Positions 40,904 through 53,036 of a stretch of 64,000 bases of DNA are shown one piece after another. The notes beneath the pieces are model-generated. The model had not been told where the DNA came from, searched no databases, and was given only the letters and a program-made list of their open reading frames with translations. Position numbers and translations under genes: made by a program. The number at the start of each line of letters is the position of its first letter. Position 1 is the first letter of the stretch. Source of the DNA: Pseudomonas sp. N040 (GTDB lineage Bacteria > Pseudomonadota > Gammaproteobacteria > Pseudomonadales > Pseudomonadaceae). The stretch covers positions 124,001-188,000 of the forward strand of contig NZ_JADOBE010000008.1 of the NCBI RefSeq assembly GCF_015637705.1, in the 5' to 3' direction.

Positions 40904-42169
40904 TCAGCCGTAGCGTTTCTTCGCCTCGATCGCCAACCCGCTGCCGATACTGCCAAACAGATTGCCTTCGACCAGTCGTGCCTGCGGCAGCATGGCCGCA
41001 ATGCTTTGCCGCAGTGCCGGAATGGAACTGGAGCCGCCGGTGAAGAACAGCGTATCCACTTGTCCGGCGCTGATGCCTGCGTCTTCCAGCAGCTGACTGA
41101 CGCTGGCGCGGATGCGCTCCAGCAGCGGCTCGATGGCGTTGTCGAACAGTGTCCGGCTGAGATCGGCACGCAGCTCTGCTTCGATCCGGCCAAGGTCGAT
41201 GGTCTGCTGTTCTGTGTGCGTGAGGTCGATCTTGGCGGCTTCCATCTGTATCGCCAGCCAGTGCCCGGCACGTTGCTCGATCAGGCGTAGCAGGCGGTCG
41301 ATGCCGGTGTCATCGAGGATGTCATAACGCATGTTCTGCAGCGCCAGCTGGCTCTTCTGCGCATACACGGCGTTGATGGTGTGCCAGGTGGCGAGGTTGA
41401 GGTGGTAGCTGGTCGGCATCATGGCGCCGCTTTTCATCCGGCTGCCCCAGCCGAACAGCGGCATGACGCCATGCAGGCTGAGCTGCTTGTCGAAATCGGT
41501 ACCGCCAATATGCACGCCGCCGGTGGCGAGGATGTCGGCCTGACGGTCGGCCACTTCCCTGCGCTCAGGGGCCAGTCGCACCAGCGAGAAATCCGAAGTG
41601 CCGCCGCCGATGTCGACGATCAGCACCAGTTCTTCGCGCTCAATCGTGCGCTCGTAGTCGAAGGCGGCAGCGATGGGTTCGTACTGAAACGACACCTCTT
41701 TGAAACCAAGCTTGTGCGCCACTTCGATCAGGGTGTCCTGCGCCACCTGATCGGCTTTCGCGTCATCGTCGACAAAGAACACCGGGCGGCCCAGCACCAC
41801 CTGTTCGAACTCGCGGCCGGCGCTGGCTTCGGCGCGCGCTTTGAGCTGACCGATGAACAGGCGCAACAATTCCTTGAACGGCATGGCGCTGCCAAGCACG
41901 GTGGTTTCGCTCTTGAGCAGGCTGGAACCGAGCAGGCTTTTCAGCGAGCGCATCAGCCGGCCTTCGTAACCTTCCAGGTATTCGTGCAGCGCCAGGCGAC
42001 CGTACACCGGCCGGCGTTCCTCGATATTGAAAAACACCACCGAGGGCAGCGTGAGGCTGTCGTCTTCCAGCGCGATCAGCGGTTCGCTGTCCGGCCGCCA
42101 CCAGCCGACGGTGGAGTTGGACGTACCGAAGTCGATGCCCAGGGCATTGGCGGGTTGCGTGAAGTTCAT
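40904..42169 (-). CDS. Hsp70-family chaperone-like ATPase (YegD type)
   Basis: 421 residues: a complete Hsp70/actin-fold nucleotide-binding domain (IDFGTSNSTVGWW, DIGGGTSDFSLVRL, FFTGGSSSIPALRQ) without the peptide-binding domain, as in YegD. The start MNFTQPANALGIDFG at 42169 is chosen by similarity. Divergent from a DksA-like gene and cbpA-cbpM, giving a small chaperone cluster inside the urease region. The substrate is unknown. Confidence 0.88.
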   Translation of the reverse strand: MNFTQPANALGIDFGTSNSTVGWWRPDSEPLIALEDDSLTLPSVVFFNIEERRPVYGRLALHEYLEGYEGRLMRSLKSLLGSSLLKSETTVLGSAMPFKELLRLFIGQLKARAEASAGREFEQVVLGRPVFFVDDDAKADQVAQDTLIEVAHKLGFKEVSFQYEPIAAAFDYERTIEREELVLIVDIGGGTSDFSLVRLAPERREVADRQADILATGGVHIGGTDFDKQLSLHGVMPLFGWGSRMKSGAMMPTSYHLNLATWHTINAVYAQKSQLALQNMRYDILDDTGIDRLLRLIEQRAGHWLAIQMEAAKIDLTHTEQQTIDLGRIEAELRADLSRTLFDNAIEPLLERIRASVSQLLEDAGISAGQVDTLFFTGGSSSIPALRQSIAAMLPQARLVEGNLFGSIGSGLAIEAKKRYG

Positions 42170-42315
42170 GGCGCACAGTGTCTGGAAAAAACGGCCGCGC
42201 AGTGTACGCGAATTGGCCCTGTAATGTGCCTGGCTGGTGCTCGGCAAACACACTTGCAAAACTACCGGCAAGCGCCCATACCTGAACAGGTGACGCGTGC
42301 TTGTGCGAGGCAGTT

Positions 42316-42582
42316 ATGGCCGGTGGCTGGACAACCGATGGGGCGGTGCAGGAACAGATCGACAGCAGTCTGGAGGACGCCATTGCGCGCGCCCGAAGCC
42401 AGCTGCCGACGGGCGATAGCCTGACCCATTGCGAAGCCTGCGATGCGCCGATTCCCGAGGCGCGGCGGGCGGCGATCAGGGGGGTGCGCTTGTGTGTCGC
42501 CTGTCAGTCCGAGCGCGATCGGCAGCAGTCGGCAGCCGCGGGTTACAACCGGCGTGGCAGCAAGGACAGTCAGTTACGCTGA
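42316..42582 (+). CDS. DksA/TraR-family zinc-finger protein (YbiI-like)
   Basis: 88 residues with a four-cysteine zinc finger (CEAC then CVAC) embedded in the DksA/TraR C-terminal motif HCEACDAPIPEARRAAIRGV. Short DksA-like proteins of this size lack the long coiled coil and are of uncertain function; some act on RNA polymerase. GAGG precedes the ATG at 42316. Confidence 0.85.
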   Translation: MAGGWTTDGAVQEQIDSSLEDAIARARSQLPTGDSLTHCEACDAPIPEARRAAIRGVRLCVACQSERDRQQSAAAGYNRRGSKDSQLR

Positions 42583-42676
42583 GCACCCACAGACATGATC
42601 CAAAGCAATGCACAGGACAGCAGCCGGACCGAGACTATCCGGTAATGCCACTTCGCGTATCAGCAAAGGTGATGCG

Positions 42677-43636
42677 ATGGACTTCAAGGATTACTACAAG
42701 ATTCTCGGCGTAGAGCCGGGTGCGGATGACGCGACGATCAAGGCCGCCTACCGCAAGCTGGCGCGCAAGTATCACCCCGACGTGAGCAAGGAAAAGGACG
42801 CCGAAAACCAGTTCAAGGAAGTCGCCGAAGCCTACGAGGTGCTCAAGACTGCGGAGAAGCGCGCCGAATACGACGAGCTGCGCAAGTACGCCGAGCAGGG
42901 TCGTCCCTTTGAGCCGCCACCGGGCTGGCAGCCGCGAGGTGCATCAGGCCATGGCGCAGACTTTGGTGAGTCCGGTCGTGACTTTTCCGATTTCTTCGAG
43001 TCCATCTTTGGCGCCGCCGACCGTTCGCACCGGGGGCAGGGCCGTGGCCATGCGCGGCGCGGGCAGGATGTGGAGATGGTCTTGCCGGTGCTGCTCGAGG
43101 AAACCCTGCAGGAGGAAGCCAAACAGGTATCCCTGCAGATACCGCAGTACAGCGCCGACGGCCAGCCGATGCCGGCGCAGAGCAAAACACTGGGGGTGAA
43201 GATTCCGCCCGGTGTCAGCGAGGGCGAACGTATCCGCCTCAAGGGGCAGGGGTTGCCCGGGATTGGTGGCGCGCCGAGCGGTGACCTGTATCTGGTGATC
43301 AAGCTGGTGCCGCATCCGTTGTTCGATGTCGAGGCACATAACCTCATCCTGACTGTGCCGTTGACCCCCTGGGAGGCGGCGCTGGGCAGCAAGATCACGG
43401 TGCCAACCCTGACCGGCAAGATTCACCTGACCGTTCCTGCCAACACGCAAAGCGGTCAGCGCCTGCGTATCAAGGGCAAGGGGCTGGTCAACAAACTGGG
43501 CGAGCATGGCGACCTGTATGCCCTGTTCAAGATCGTCAATCCGGCCAGCAGTGACGAGAAAACCCGCGGGCTGTGGGCGCAACTGGCCGAGCAGGCCGCC
43601 TTCGATCCGCGGGCCGAGTGGAGTCAGCGCAAATGA
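42677..43636 (+). CDS. cbpA: Curved DNA-binding protein / DnaJ-class co-chaperone CbpA
   Basis: 319 residues. N-terminal J domain ([20 protein letters not shown], with HPD in [10 protein letters not shown]), a Gly/Phe linker, and the two C-terminal beta domains of DnaJ without the zinc finger ([29 protein letters not shown]-like repeat). CbpA binds curved DNA and stimulates DnaK. AAAGGTG precedes the ATG. Its stop overlaps the cbpM start. Confidence 0.94.
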   Translation: MDFKDYYKILGVEPGADDATIKAAYRKLARKYHPDVSKEKDAENQFKEVAEAYEVLKTAEKRAEYDELRKYAEQGRPFEPPPGWQPRGASGHGADFGESGRDFSDFFESIFGAADRSHRGQGRGHARRGQDVEMVLPVLLEETLQEEAKQVSLQIPQYSADGQPMPAQSKTLGVKIPPGVSEGERIRLKGQGLPGIGGAPSGDLYLVIKLVPHPLFDVEAHNLILTVPLTPWEAALGSKITVPTLTGKIHLTVPANTQSGQRLRIKGKGLVNKLGEHGDLYALFKIVNPASSDEKTRGLWAQLAEQAAFDPRAEWSQRK

Positions 43637-43935
43637 CCAGCAGCCTGATCGTGCAATTGAGTCTTCACGAGTTCTGCCAGCGCGCCGAGCTGCCAGAGCA
43701 ATCCCTGCTGGAGCTCGTCGAGCACGGCATCATCGAACCCAGCGGCCCTGCTCCCGAGCAATGGCTGTTTGATGCCGGTGCGCTGGCCATCGCCAGACGC
43801 GCGCTGCGCCTGCAGCGCGAACTGGAGATCGAATGGGCGGGTGTCGCGCTGGCCCTGCAACTGCTTGATGAGCTGGAGCAGCTGCGTGCCGAAAACACCC
43901 TGCTGCGCCGCCGCTTGAGTCGCTTCGAGGAATAA
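43633..43935 (+). CDS. cbpM: Chaperone modulator CbpM
   Basis: 100-residue MerR-like helical protein that inhibits CbpA. It begins [20 protein letters not shown] and ends in a coiled coil ([19 protein letters not shown]). The ATG overlaps the cbpA stop (ATGA), the standard cbpAM arrangement. Confidence 0.92.
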   Translation: MTSSLIVQLSLHEFCQRAELPEQSLLELVEHGIIEPSGPAPEQWLFDAGALAIARRALRLQRELEIEWAGVALALQLLDELEQLRAENTLLRRRLSRFEE

Positions 43936-43945
43936 ATCTGCCCCT

Positions 43946-44037
43946 GTTGGGCTTCGGCGCTACGCGCCTCAACCGCAACCTACGGTGTGTGCCGGGTTTG
44001 GCTTATGTAGGTTGGGTTGAGCGCAGCGAAGCCCAAC
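43946..44037. repeat. GTAG-type long palindrome (copy 4)
   Basis: Left arm GTTGGGCTTCGGCGCTACGC and right arm GTAGGTTGGGTTGAGCGCAG, ending CGAAGCCCAAC. First of three adjacent units between cbpM and the RAYT gene. Confidence 0.9.
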
Positions 44038-44059
44038 AATCCACGCGCAGGTGCTCCCA

Positions 44060-44156
44060 TTGGGCTTCATCGTTGCACGGCTCAACCACAACCTACGAGG
44101 GATGTGCGGGTTTGGTGAGACCCGTGTAGGTTGGGTTGAGCGCAGCGAAGCCCAAC
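44060..44156. repeat. GTAG-type long palindrome (copy 5)
   Basis: Left arm TTGGGCTTCATCGTTGCACG (slightly diverged) and canonical right arm ending GCGAAGCCCAAC; 22 bases after copy 4. Confidence 0.9.
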
Positions 44157-44177
44157 AGTCCCGGCGCAAGTGCTCCC

Positions 44178-44215
44178 GTTGGGCTTCGGCGCCAAACGCC
44201 TCAACCACAACCTAC
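44178..44215. repeat. Half palindrome (copy 6, single arm)
   Basis: Only a left arm, GTTGGGCTTCGGCGCCAAAC continuing to CAACCTAC, 15 bases from the 3' end of the RAYT gene. Single arms next to the transposase gene are typical of RAYT loci. Confidence 0.8.
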
Positions 44216-44230
44216 ATGGTCTTGTGCTGT

Positions 44231-44731
44231 TCAAGTGCTACCAACCCAATCAGCCGGCAGCAATCCCTCTCGCACATACCGGTGAATCGACGAATAGGGC
44301 CAGTCGCCCGGCCGCAGGGCGTAGCCGTGTTTGACCGGGTTGTAATGGATGTAATCGGTATGTCGCTGCAGGTCATCTTCATCGCGGATGCAATGCTCCC
44401 AATAACGCCGCTGCCAGATGCCGCGCTCGCGTTTGAGATGGCGTGACAGGCTGATGCTTTCACTGCTGCTGATCTGCCGGCTGAAAGTGGATTTGAGCAG
44501 CGCCCAGCGGGTCGGGTAGTCCTGATCGCCGGCGGGCAGTTGCCAGATGCAGTGCAGGTGATCGGGCAGCACCACCATTGCCTTGATCTCGAATGGATGT
44601 GTAGTGCGCACCGCGCGCAGGACTTGTCGCAACGTATCTATATGTTCGGTCAGTAAAGATTGAGAGCGATCGGCCAGGGTGGCCGTGAAAAAGTAGGTGC
44701 CACCTGGCACCCAGACGCGACGGTAGCGCAT
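44231..44731 (-). CDS. REP-associated tyrosine transposase (RAYT)
   Basis: 166 residues. Y1/HUH-type transposase related to IS200/IS605 TnpA. HUH motif in VVLPDHLHCIWQLP; the candidate catalytic Tyr is in DYIHYNPVKHGYA; WQRRYWEHCIRDEDD is a family hallmark. RAYTs are single-copy genes that act on REP hairpins rather than on themselves. The gene is bracketed by palindromes on both sides (44178-44215 and 44820-44911). The ATG at 44731 is preferred because AAGG lies nine bases before it; an ATG at 44740 is too close. Confidence 0.92.
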   Translation of the reverse strand: MRYRRVWVPGGTYFFTATLADRSQSLLTEHIDTLRQVLRAVRTTHPFEIKAMVVLPDHLHCIWQLPAGDQDYPTRWALLKSTFSRQISSSESISLSRHLKRERGIWQRRYWEHCIRDEDDLQRHTDYIHYNPVKHGYALRPGDWPYSSIHRYVREGLLPADWVGST

Positions 44732-44819
44732 GTTCACCATCCTTGGTGAGTGAAGTATGTTGCCAGTGTAGATGCGCGTTTGGCATTGCGGGCAGCAGGG
44801 TGGGTGAGTTGTTGCAAAT

Positions 44820-44911
44820 GTTGGGCTTCGGCGCTGTGCGCCTCAACCGCAACCTACGGTGTGTGCCGGGCTTGGCTTGTGTAGGTTGGGTTGAGCGCAG
44901 CGAAGCCCAAC
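44820..44911. repeat. GTAG-type long palindrome (copy 7)
   Basis: Left arm GTTGGGCTTCGGCGCTGTGC and right arm GTAGGTTGGGTTGAGCGCAG ending GCGAAGCCCAAC. Lies between the start of the RAYT gene and the end of ureC. Confidence 0.9.
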
Positions 44912-44942
44912 AAGCGGTGCTTAAGTCCCCCACAAACGCTGC

Positions 44943-46643
<1,701 letters not shown>

Positions 46644-46656
46644 GTGTTTGTCTCGC

Positions 46657-46728
46657 GTAGGGTGGATGGCCGTAGCCATCCACCGGTCAAGGTCACGGTG
46701 GAAATGCCTTTGGCGATTTCCACCCTAC
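46657..46728. repeat. Second palindrome family (GTAGGGTGG type), ureB-ureC gap
   Basis: GTAGGGTGGATGGC...GCCATCCACC followed by GGTGGAAATGCC...GGCGATTTCCACCCTAC. Both halves are hairpins and the ends are mutually complementary. It fills most of the gap between ureB and ureC. Confidence 0.8.
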
Positions 46729-46743
46729 GAAAAAGGCGAACCG

Positions 46744-47049
46744 TCAGAGCTCGCCCATCACCCGCCCGGCAAAACCGAACACGCGGCGCCCACCGGCGAG
46801 GTCCACCAGTTCGACCTCCCGCGACTGCCCCGGCTCGAAGCGCACGGCGGTGCCGGCGGCGATATTCAGGCGCATGCCTCGTGCAGCTGTCCGATCAAAC
46901 AGCAGCGCGTCGTTGGTTTCGAAGAAGTGGAAGTGCGAACCGACCTGGATCGGCCGGTCGCCGCTGTTGGCCACGGTCAGCCTCAGGGTGCGCCTGCCGG
47001 CGTTGAGCTCGATCTCGCCGTCCTGAATCAGGTATTCACCGGGAATCAT
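46744..47049 (-). CDS. ureB: Urease beta subunit
   Basis: 101 residues. Starts [20 protein letters not shown] and contains [19 protein letters not shown], the conserved core. GAGGAG stands seven bases upstream of the ATG at 47049. Separate UreB and UreA polypeptides are the usual bacterial three-subunit form. Confidence 0.97.
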   Translation of the reverse strand: MIPGEYLIQDGEIELNAGRRTLRLTVANSGDRPIQVGSHFHFFETNDALLFDRTAARGMRLNIAAGTAVRFEPGQSREVELVDLAGGRRVFGFAGRVMGEL

Positions 47050-47059
47050 GGCGCGCTCC

Positions 47060-47362
<303 letters not shown>

Positions 47363-47424
47363 CGAGTTGCTCCAGTCGTTCTGGCGGATGCGCTGCATCG
47401 CCGGTGTTCATTGTGATGTGCCGC

Positions 47425-47492
47425 GTAGGGTGGCTGTCGCTGTTCACATCCACCGGTTTGTGGTGGAAAACGCTTCGCGGTTTCCACCCTAC
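47425..47492. repeat. Second palindrome family (GTAGGGTGG type), ureD-ureA gap
   Basis: GTAGGGTGGCTGTCG...ATCCACC, then GGTGGAAAACGCTTCGCGGTTTCC continuing ACCCTAC. Same architecture as 46657-46728, occupying the ureD-ureA gap. Confidence 0.8.
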
Positions 47493-47502
47493 GTATCGAT
47501 CA

Positions 47503-48342
47503 TCAGGTGTTCCAGATTCGTGGTGAAACAGCCTCCCGCCCGAGCAAAGCGGGGCGCAGCAAATGCCAGAGTTCGATCAGCCAGGCGCGGGCGTGCAGCG
47601 CTTCGCTGGCCAGACAGCGGGCCACCAGCAGGCCGGAAAGTTGGGTGAGATCACCACGCACCGGTGTGATCAGTTCGCGGCAGCGTTCGAGCAGCTCGGC
47701 ACCGATTTCACCGGTGATCAGCAGGGTGGCGAATACCGGTTGGCCGCACAGGCCGATGGGCGAGTCGAGCAGGCCGTCGCTACCGCAGATGCGTTGACGT
47801 TCGTGCCAGAGCAAGTGGCCGTCACGCAGTATTTCCAGACGCGAGCGGAATTCGCCGCTGTCGAAGCGCTCGCCGCTGGCCGGTCGGCCGAGCGCAACCA
47901 TGTCCCAGTAGCACAGGCGGGCGTCGCCCTGCAGCTGGATGCGCGTACTCAGCTGCGCCTGCGCACCGGCGTAGACAATGGTTTCCTGCGGCAGCCATTC
48001 CAGTGTGGCGCCGGTCGCGACCTGCAGTTCGAGCTGCTGATAGGCCAGGCCATTGGCGCAGTACCACTTGGCCGCGCCGGGGCTGGTCAGTTGTGCCCAG
48101 GCCTGTTCACCGATGCTGGCGCTGATGTTCAGCCGATCCCCGCCGGCAATGCCGCCGGGCGGGTGCACGATGATGTGCTGGCAGACCTGTGGTCCTTCCG
48201 CATACAGGTGTTTTTGTACACGCAACGGGCCCTGATGGCGGCGCAGCACCGGGCGTGTGCTGTCAGCAAAACGGCCATAAGCCAGCTCCAGCTCGGCATG
48301 CCAGCTGGGGGTGAACAGGGCGGAGGGCAGGGGGGCGTTCAT
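47503..48342 (-). CDS. ureD: Urease accessory protein UreD
   Basis: 279 residues. Scaffold that docks UreF and UreG onto urease for nickel insertion. The conserved [12 protein letters not shown] and [13 protein letters not shown] segments are present. It precedes ureABC on the same strand, and a pair of palindromes separates it from urtE. Confidence 0.95.
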   Translation of the reverse strand: MNAPLPSALFTPSWHAELELAYGRFADSTRPVLRRHQGPLRVQKHLYAEGPQVCQHIIVHPPGGIAGGDRLNISASIGEQAWAQLTSPGAAKWYCANGLAYQQLELQVATGATLEWLPQETIVYAGAQAQLSTRIQLQGDARLCYWDMVALGRPASGERFDSGEFRSRLEILRDGHLLWHERQRICGSDGLLDSPIGLCGQPVFATLLITGEIGAELLERCRELITPVRGDLTQLSGLLVARCLASEALHARAWLIELWHLLRPALLGREAVSPRIWNT

Positions 48343-48355
48343 GGGTGTGGATAAC

Positions 48356-48447
48356 GTTGGGCTTCGGCGCGTTGCACCTCAACCCAACCTGCGGGTTGGT
48401 GAGGGGCGGGGCTTGTGCAGGTTGGGTTGAGCGCAGCGAAGCCCAAC
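48356..48447. repeat. GTAG-type long palindrome (copy 8)
   Basis: Left arm GTTGGGCTTCGGCGCGTTGC, right arm GCAGGTTGGGTTGAGCGCAG ending CGAAGCCCAAC. First of a tandem pair between ureD and urtE. Confidence 0.88.
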
Positions 48448-48466
48448 GGGGATGTGCGTGACTGGC

Positions 48467-48558
48467 GTTGGGCTTCGGCGCTTGGCGCCTCAACCCAACC
48501 TACGGTTCGCTGAGGCGCGGGGCTTGTGTAGGTTGGGTTGAGCGCAGGGAAGCCCAAC
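48467..48558. repeat. GTAG-type long palindrome (copy 9)
   Basis: Left arm GTTGGGCTTCGGCGCTTGGC, right arm GTAGGTTGGGTTGAGCGCAG ending GGAAGCCCAAC. Same orientation as copy 8 and 19 bases from it. Confidence 0.88.
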
Positions 48559-48571
48559 AAGGCAATTGCGC

Positions 48572-49270
48572 TCATATCGTCACCAGCCCACGCACGCCTT
48601 CGGCTTCCATGGTCTCGCCACGGCCCTGCTGGATGATTTCGCCACGACTCATGACCAGATACTGGTCGGCCAGTTCGGCGGCGAAGTCGTAGAACTGCTC
48701 GACCAGCAGGATCGCCATGTCGCCACGCTCGGCCAGCTTGCGGATGACCACGCCGATTTCCTTGATCACCGAAGGCTGAATGCCTTCAGTTGGTTCGTCG
48801 AGAATCAGCAGGCGCGGCTGGCTGGCCAGTGCGCGGCCGATGGCCAGCTGTTGCTGCTGGCCGCCGGAGAGGTCGCCGCCGCGGCGCTGCTTCATCTCGC
48901 GCAGCACCGGGAACAGTTCATAGATGAATTCCGGCACAGCCTTGGCCTGTGAGCCGGGGAAGCGTGACAGGCCCATGAGCAGATTTTCCTCCACCGTCAG
49001 GCGGCCGAAGATTTCCCGCCCTTGCGGCACATAGGCAATGCCGGCCTGCACGCGCTGGTGCGGCTTGAACGAGGTGATCGGCCGATCCTCCCAGCGCACG
49101 CTGCCATCTTTGGCCGGGATCAGGCCCATCAGGCATTTGAGCAGGGTGGTCTTGCCCACGCCATTGCGCCCGAGCAGGCAGGTGACTTCGCCGACTTTGG
49201 CCTCGAATGACAGGCCGCGCAGAATGTGGCTGCCGCCGTAGTACTGGTGAAGCTGTTGGACTTGCAGCAT
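48572..49270 (-). CDS. urtE: Urea ABC transporter ATPase UrtE
   Basis: 232 residues of the branched-chain amino acid (LivF-like) ATPase type: Walker A GRNGVGKTT, signature LSGGQQQQLAIGRAL, Walker B LLILDEPTEG. As last gene of urtABCDE next to urease it is assigned UrtE. It is separated from urtD by 187 bases filled with palindromes, unlike the overlapping genes upstream. Confidence 0.93.
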   Translation of the reverse strand: MLQVQQLHQYYGGSHILRGLSFEAKVGEVTCLLGRNGVGKTTLLKCLMGLIPAKDGSVRWEDRPITSFKPHQRVQAGIAYVPQGREIFGRLTVEENLLMGLSRFPGSQAKAVPEFIYELFPVLREMKQRRGGDLSGGQQQQLAIGRALASQPRLLILDEPTEGIQPSVIKEIGVVIRKLAERGDMAILLVEQFYDFAAELADQYLVMSRGEIIQQGRGETMEAEGVRGLVTI

Positions 49271-49299
49271 GTTGGTGTCCTTGTTGTGTCGGTTCCTCT

Positions 49300-49331
49300 G
49301 GTGGAAAAGGCTGTGCCGTTTTCCACCCTAC
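49300..49331. repeat. Half unit of the GTAGGGTGG palindrome family
   Basis: GGTGGAAAAGGCTGTGCCGT continuing TTTCCACCCTAC: one hairpin of the family seen at 46657 and 47425. Located in the urtD-urtE gap. Confidence 0.75.
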
Positions 49332-49354
49332 AGACTTGATTCTGTGCTGCCTGT

Positions 49355-49453
49355 TTCCCTCTCCCCCTGCCCCTCTCCCGCAAGCGGGAGAGGGGAGGCA
49401 CGGCATCTAACCAGTCCCCTCGCCCATTTATGGGAGAGGGTTAGGGAGAGGGG
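49355..49453. repeat. Third palindrome type (CCCTCTCCC) in the urtD-urtE gap
   Basis: Perfect hairpin CCCCTCTCCCGCAAGCGGGA continuing GAGGGG at 49370-49395, and a second inverted block ending GGGAGAGGGTTAGGGAGAGG at 49453 that pairs with the first block. No GTAG head. It lies immediately after the urtD stop. Confidence 0.75.
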
Positions 49454-49457
49454 CTTT

Positions 49458-50302
<845 letters not shown>

Positions 50303-50306
<4 letters not shown>

Positions 50307-51382
50307 TGATCCTTGTCCTTCTTGATCAGGCCGATTACGCCTTTGGGTAGATAAAGCGTGACCAGAATGAACAGTGCGCCGAGCGCGAACAGCCAGTATT
50401 CGGGAAAGGCTACGGTGAACCAGCTCTTCATGCCATTCACCAGCCCGGCGCCGAGCAGCGGGCCGATCAGCGTGCCGCGCCCGCCGAGGGCGACCCAGAC
50501 GGCGGCCTCGATGGAGTTGGTTGGCGACATTTCGCTGGGGTTGATGATGCCCACCAGCGGCACATACAGCGCGCCGGCCAGACCGCACAAAACAGCACTG
50601 AGCACCCAGATAAACAGCTTGTAGCCGCGCGGGTCATAGCCGCAGAACATCAGGCGATTTTCCGCATCACGCAGGGCGGTGAGTACCCGGCCGAATTTGC
50701 TGCGTGCCAGCCGGAAACCCAGATACAGGCTGCCGGCCAGCAACAGCACGGTACAGAGGAACAGTACGGCACGGGTGCCCGGTGCGGTGATGTCGAAGCC
50801 CAGCAGGCTGCGGAAGTTGGTAAAGCCGTTGTTGCCGCCGAAGCCGGTTTCGTTGCGGAAGAACAGCAGCATGCCGGCGAAGGTCAGCGCCTGGGTGATG
50901 ATCGAGAAGTACACACCCTTGATCCGCGAACGGAAGGCGAAGAAGCCGAACACCAGCGCCAACAGACCGGGCGCCAGCACCACCAGACACATCGACCACA
51001 GAAAGCTGCTGGTGCCGTACCAGTACCAGGGCAGTTCGGTCCAGGACAGGAAAGTCATGAACGCCGGCAGGCCGTCGCCGGCGCTTTCACGCATCAGGTG
51101 CATGCCCATGGCGTAGCCGCCGAGGGCGAAGAACAGGCCGTGGCCGAGCGACAGCAAACCGGCGTAGCCCCAGACCAGATCGAGCGCCAGCGCGACGATG
51201 CAGTAGCAGAGGATCTTGCCGGCCAGCGTCAGGCTGTAGGCCGAGACGTGCAGCGCACTCTCTGCCGGCAGCAGGTGCAGCAGCGGCATGGCCAACAGCA
51301 CGGCGAGGATCAGGCCGCCAACGGCGAGGCTGAGTTTCGGGCCGGCTTTTTGCGCCAGCGTGAGGGTCATAGGCTGGTTCAT
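50303..51382 (-). CDS. urtC: Urea ABC transporter permease UrtC
   Basis: 359 residues with about nine membrane helices, LivM type (GYAGLLSLGHGLFFALGGYA, GRVLTALRDAENRLMFCGYD, VALGGRGTLIGPLLGAGLVN). The start overlaps the urtB stop and the stop overlaps the urtD start, so urtB-C-D are tightly coupled. Confidence 0.95.
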
Positions 51383-52953
51383 CAGTCGATCACCCGTCCT
51401 TTGAGTGCGAAGAGTCCTTGCGGGCGTTTCTGGATAAACAGAATGATCAGCGCGAGGATCAGGATCTTGCCCAGTACCGCGCCGATCTGCGGTTCCAGCA
51501 GCTTATTGGCGATACCCAGACCGAAGGCGGCCATCACGCTGCCGGCCAGCTGACCGACACCGCCGAGCACCACCACCAGAAAGGAGTCGATGATGTAGCT
51601 CTGGCCCAAATCCGGGCCGACGTTGCCGATCTGACTCAGGGCCACGCCACCAAGGCCGGCGATACCCGAGCCGAGGCCGAAGGCGAGCATGTCCACGCGG
51701 CCGGTCGGTACGCCGCAACAGGCGGCCATGTTGCGGTTCTGCGTGACGGCGCGCACGTTGAGGCCCAGGCGGGTCTTGTTCAGCAGCAGCCAGGTCAGCG
51801 CCACCACAAACAGCGCAAAAGCGATGATCACCATACGGCTGTAAGGCAGCACCAGATTGGGCAGTACCTGCACACCGCCGGACAGCCAGGCCGGGTTGGC
51901 CACTTCGACGTTCTGCGCACCGAACACCACCCGCACCAGCTGAATCAGGATCAGGCTGATGCCCCAGGTTGCCAGCAGGGTTTCCAGTGGCCGGCCGTAG
52001 AGGTGGCGGATCACCGTACGCTCCAGCGCCATACCGATGGCGGCGGTGACGAAGAACGCCACCGGCAGGGCCAGCAATGGATAGAAAGCGAGGTAGCCGG
52101 GGGCCAGTTTCTGCAGGCCGAGTTGCACCACGTAAGTGGTGTAGGCGCCGAGCATGAGCATCTCGCCATGGGCCATGTTGATTACGCCGAGCAGGCCGAA
52201 GGTGATGGCCAGACCCAATGCTGCCAGCAGCAGGATGCTGCCAAGGGAGAGGCCGCTGAACGCCTGACCAAGCAATTCACCAAACAACAGGCGGCGCTTC
52301 ACTTGCGCGAGACTGGTTTCAGCGGCGGTACGTACCTGCGTATCGGTCTCCGTGTGGCCGTCGAGCAAGGTTTCCAGACGGGTGCGTGCCAGCGGTTCGC
52401 CGGTTTCGCCGAGCAGGCGCACGGCCGCTAAGCGCACGGCAGGGTCGGGATCCACCAGTTGCAGGTTGGCCAGCGCCAGACTCAGGGCGGTCTTTACCTG
52501 CGCATCGGTTTCACCGGCCAGCCGCTCGTTGAGCAGGGCCAGTTGTGCCGGGCGGGCAGTTTTCTGTAGTTGAATGGCGGCGCTCAGGCGCAGTTGCGGG
52601 TCCTCGGCGAGCAGTTGCTGGCTGGCCAGTGCGGTGGCGAGCAGGCCGCGCAGGCGGTTGTTCAGGCGCAGCTTTTTCGGTGTGCCGGCAGGTTCTGCAT
52701 CGCCTTCGGCTGCCAGCCACTGGCCGTTGCCTTCGATAAATGCGGTTTTGTTGCGGTCAATGCCTAGCCGGCCTTGCAGCAGGGCATCCAGCAGTGGCTG
52801 GCGCGCGGGCTCAGGCCGGGCAGCCCAACTTTCCAGCAGCCGAGCCTGCAATGCCGGGTTGGCGGCGGCAAACTCGCCGGCATCGCCGGCGTGGCTGGTC
52901 ATTGGCAGCAGGAGCGCCAGTGTCAGCAGAATTCGGGTCAAGACGGTGGGCAT
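51382..52953 (-). CDS. urtB: Urea ABC transporter permease UrtB
   Basis: 523 residues. Signal-like N-terminus, a periplasmic helical-repeat domain of about 220 residues, then a LivH-type permease (about 235-523) with GLLGVINMAHGEMLMLGAY and GLGSGIAGLGGVALSQIGNV. The large N-terminal domain is usual in UrtB. Separated from urtA by 184 bases that hold a hairpin and a palindrome. Confidence 0.95.
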   Translation of the reverse strand: MPTVLTRILLTLALLLPMTSHAGDAGEFAAANPALQARLLESWAARPEPARQPLLDALLQGRLGIDRNKTAFIEGNGQWLAAEGDAEPAGTPKKLRLNNRLRGLLATALASQQLLAEDPQLRLSAAIQLQKTARPAQLALLNERLAGETDAQVKTALSLALANLQLVDPDPAVRLAAVRLLGETGEPLARTRLETLLDGHTETDTQVRTAAETSLAQVKRRLLFGELLGQAFSGLSLGSILLLAALGLAITFGLLGVINMAHGEMLMLGAYTTYVVQLGLQKLAPGYLAFYPLLALPVAFFVTAAIGMALERTVIRHLYGRPLETLLATWGISLILIQLVRVVFGAQNVEVANPAWLSGGVQVLPNLVLPYSRMVIIAFALFVVALTWLLLNKTRLGLNVRAVTQNRNMAACCGVPTGRVDMLAFGLGSGIAGLGGVALSQIGNVGPDLGQSYIIDSFLVVVLGGVGQLAGSVMAAFGLGIANKLLEPQIGAVLGKILILALIILFIQKRPQGLFALKGRVID

Positions 52954-52980
52954 ACGAATTTCCTTGGGGTACGCCGTAAA

Positions 52981-53010
52981 TCCCCGCCCTGTTAATCACT
53001 CGGGCGGGGA
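52981..53010. repeat. Stem-loop in the urtA-urtB gap
   Basis: TCCCCGCCC / GGGCGGGGA, nine perfect pairs around a 12-base loop, with only a short T stretch after it on the minus strand. It probably stabilises the 3' end of urtA mRNA or weakens transcription into urtB, so that the binding protein is made in excess. Confidence 0.5.
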
Positions 53011-53036
53011 GCACATCGTTGCGGTCAAACGCGGTC

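Noticed and set aside
43946..44911. CRISPR array
   Set aside because: The repeats are inverted pairs of about 92 bases with diverged interiors, not regular direct repeats with unique spacers, and no cas gene is present.
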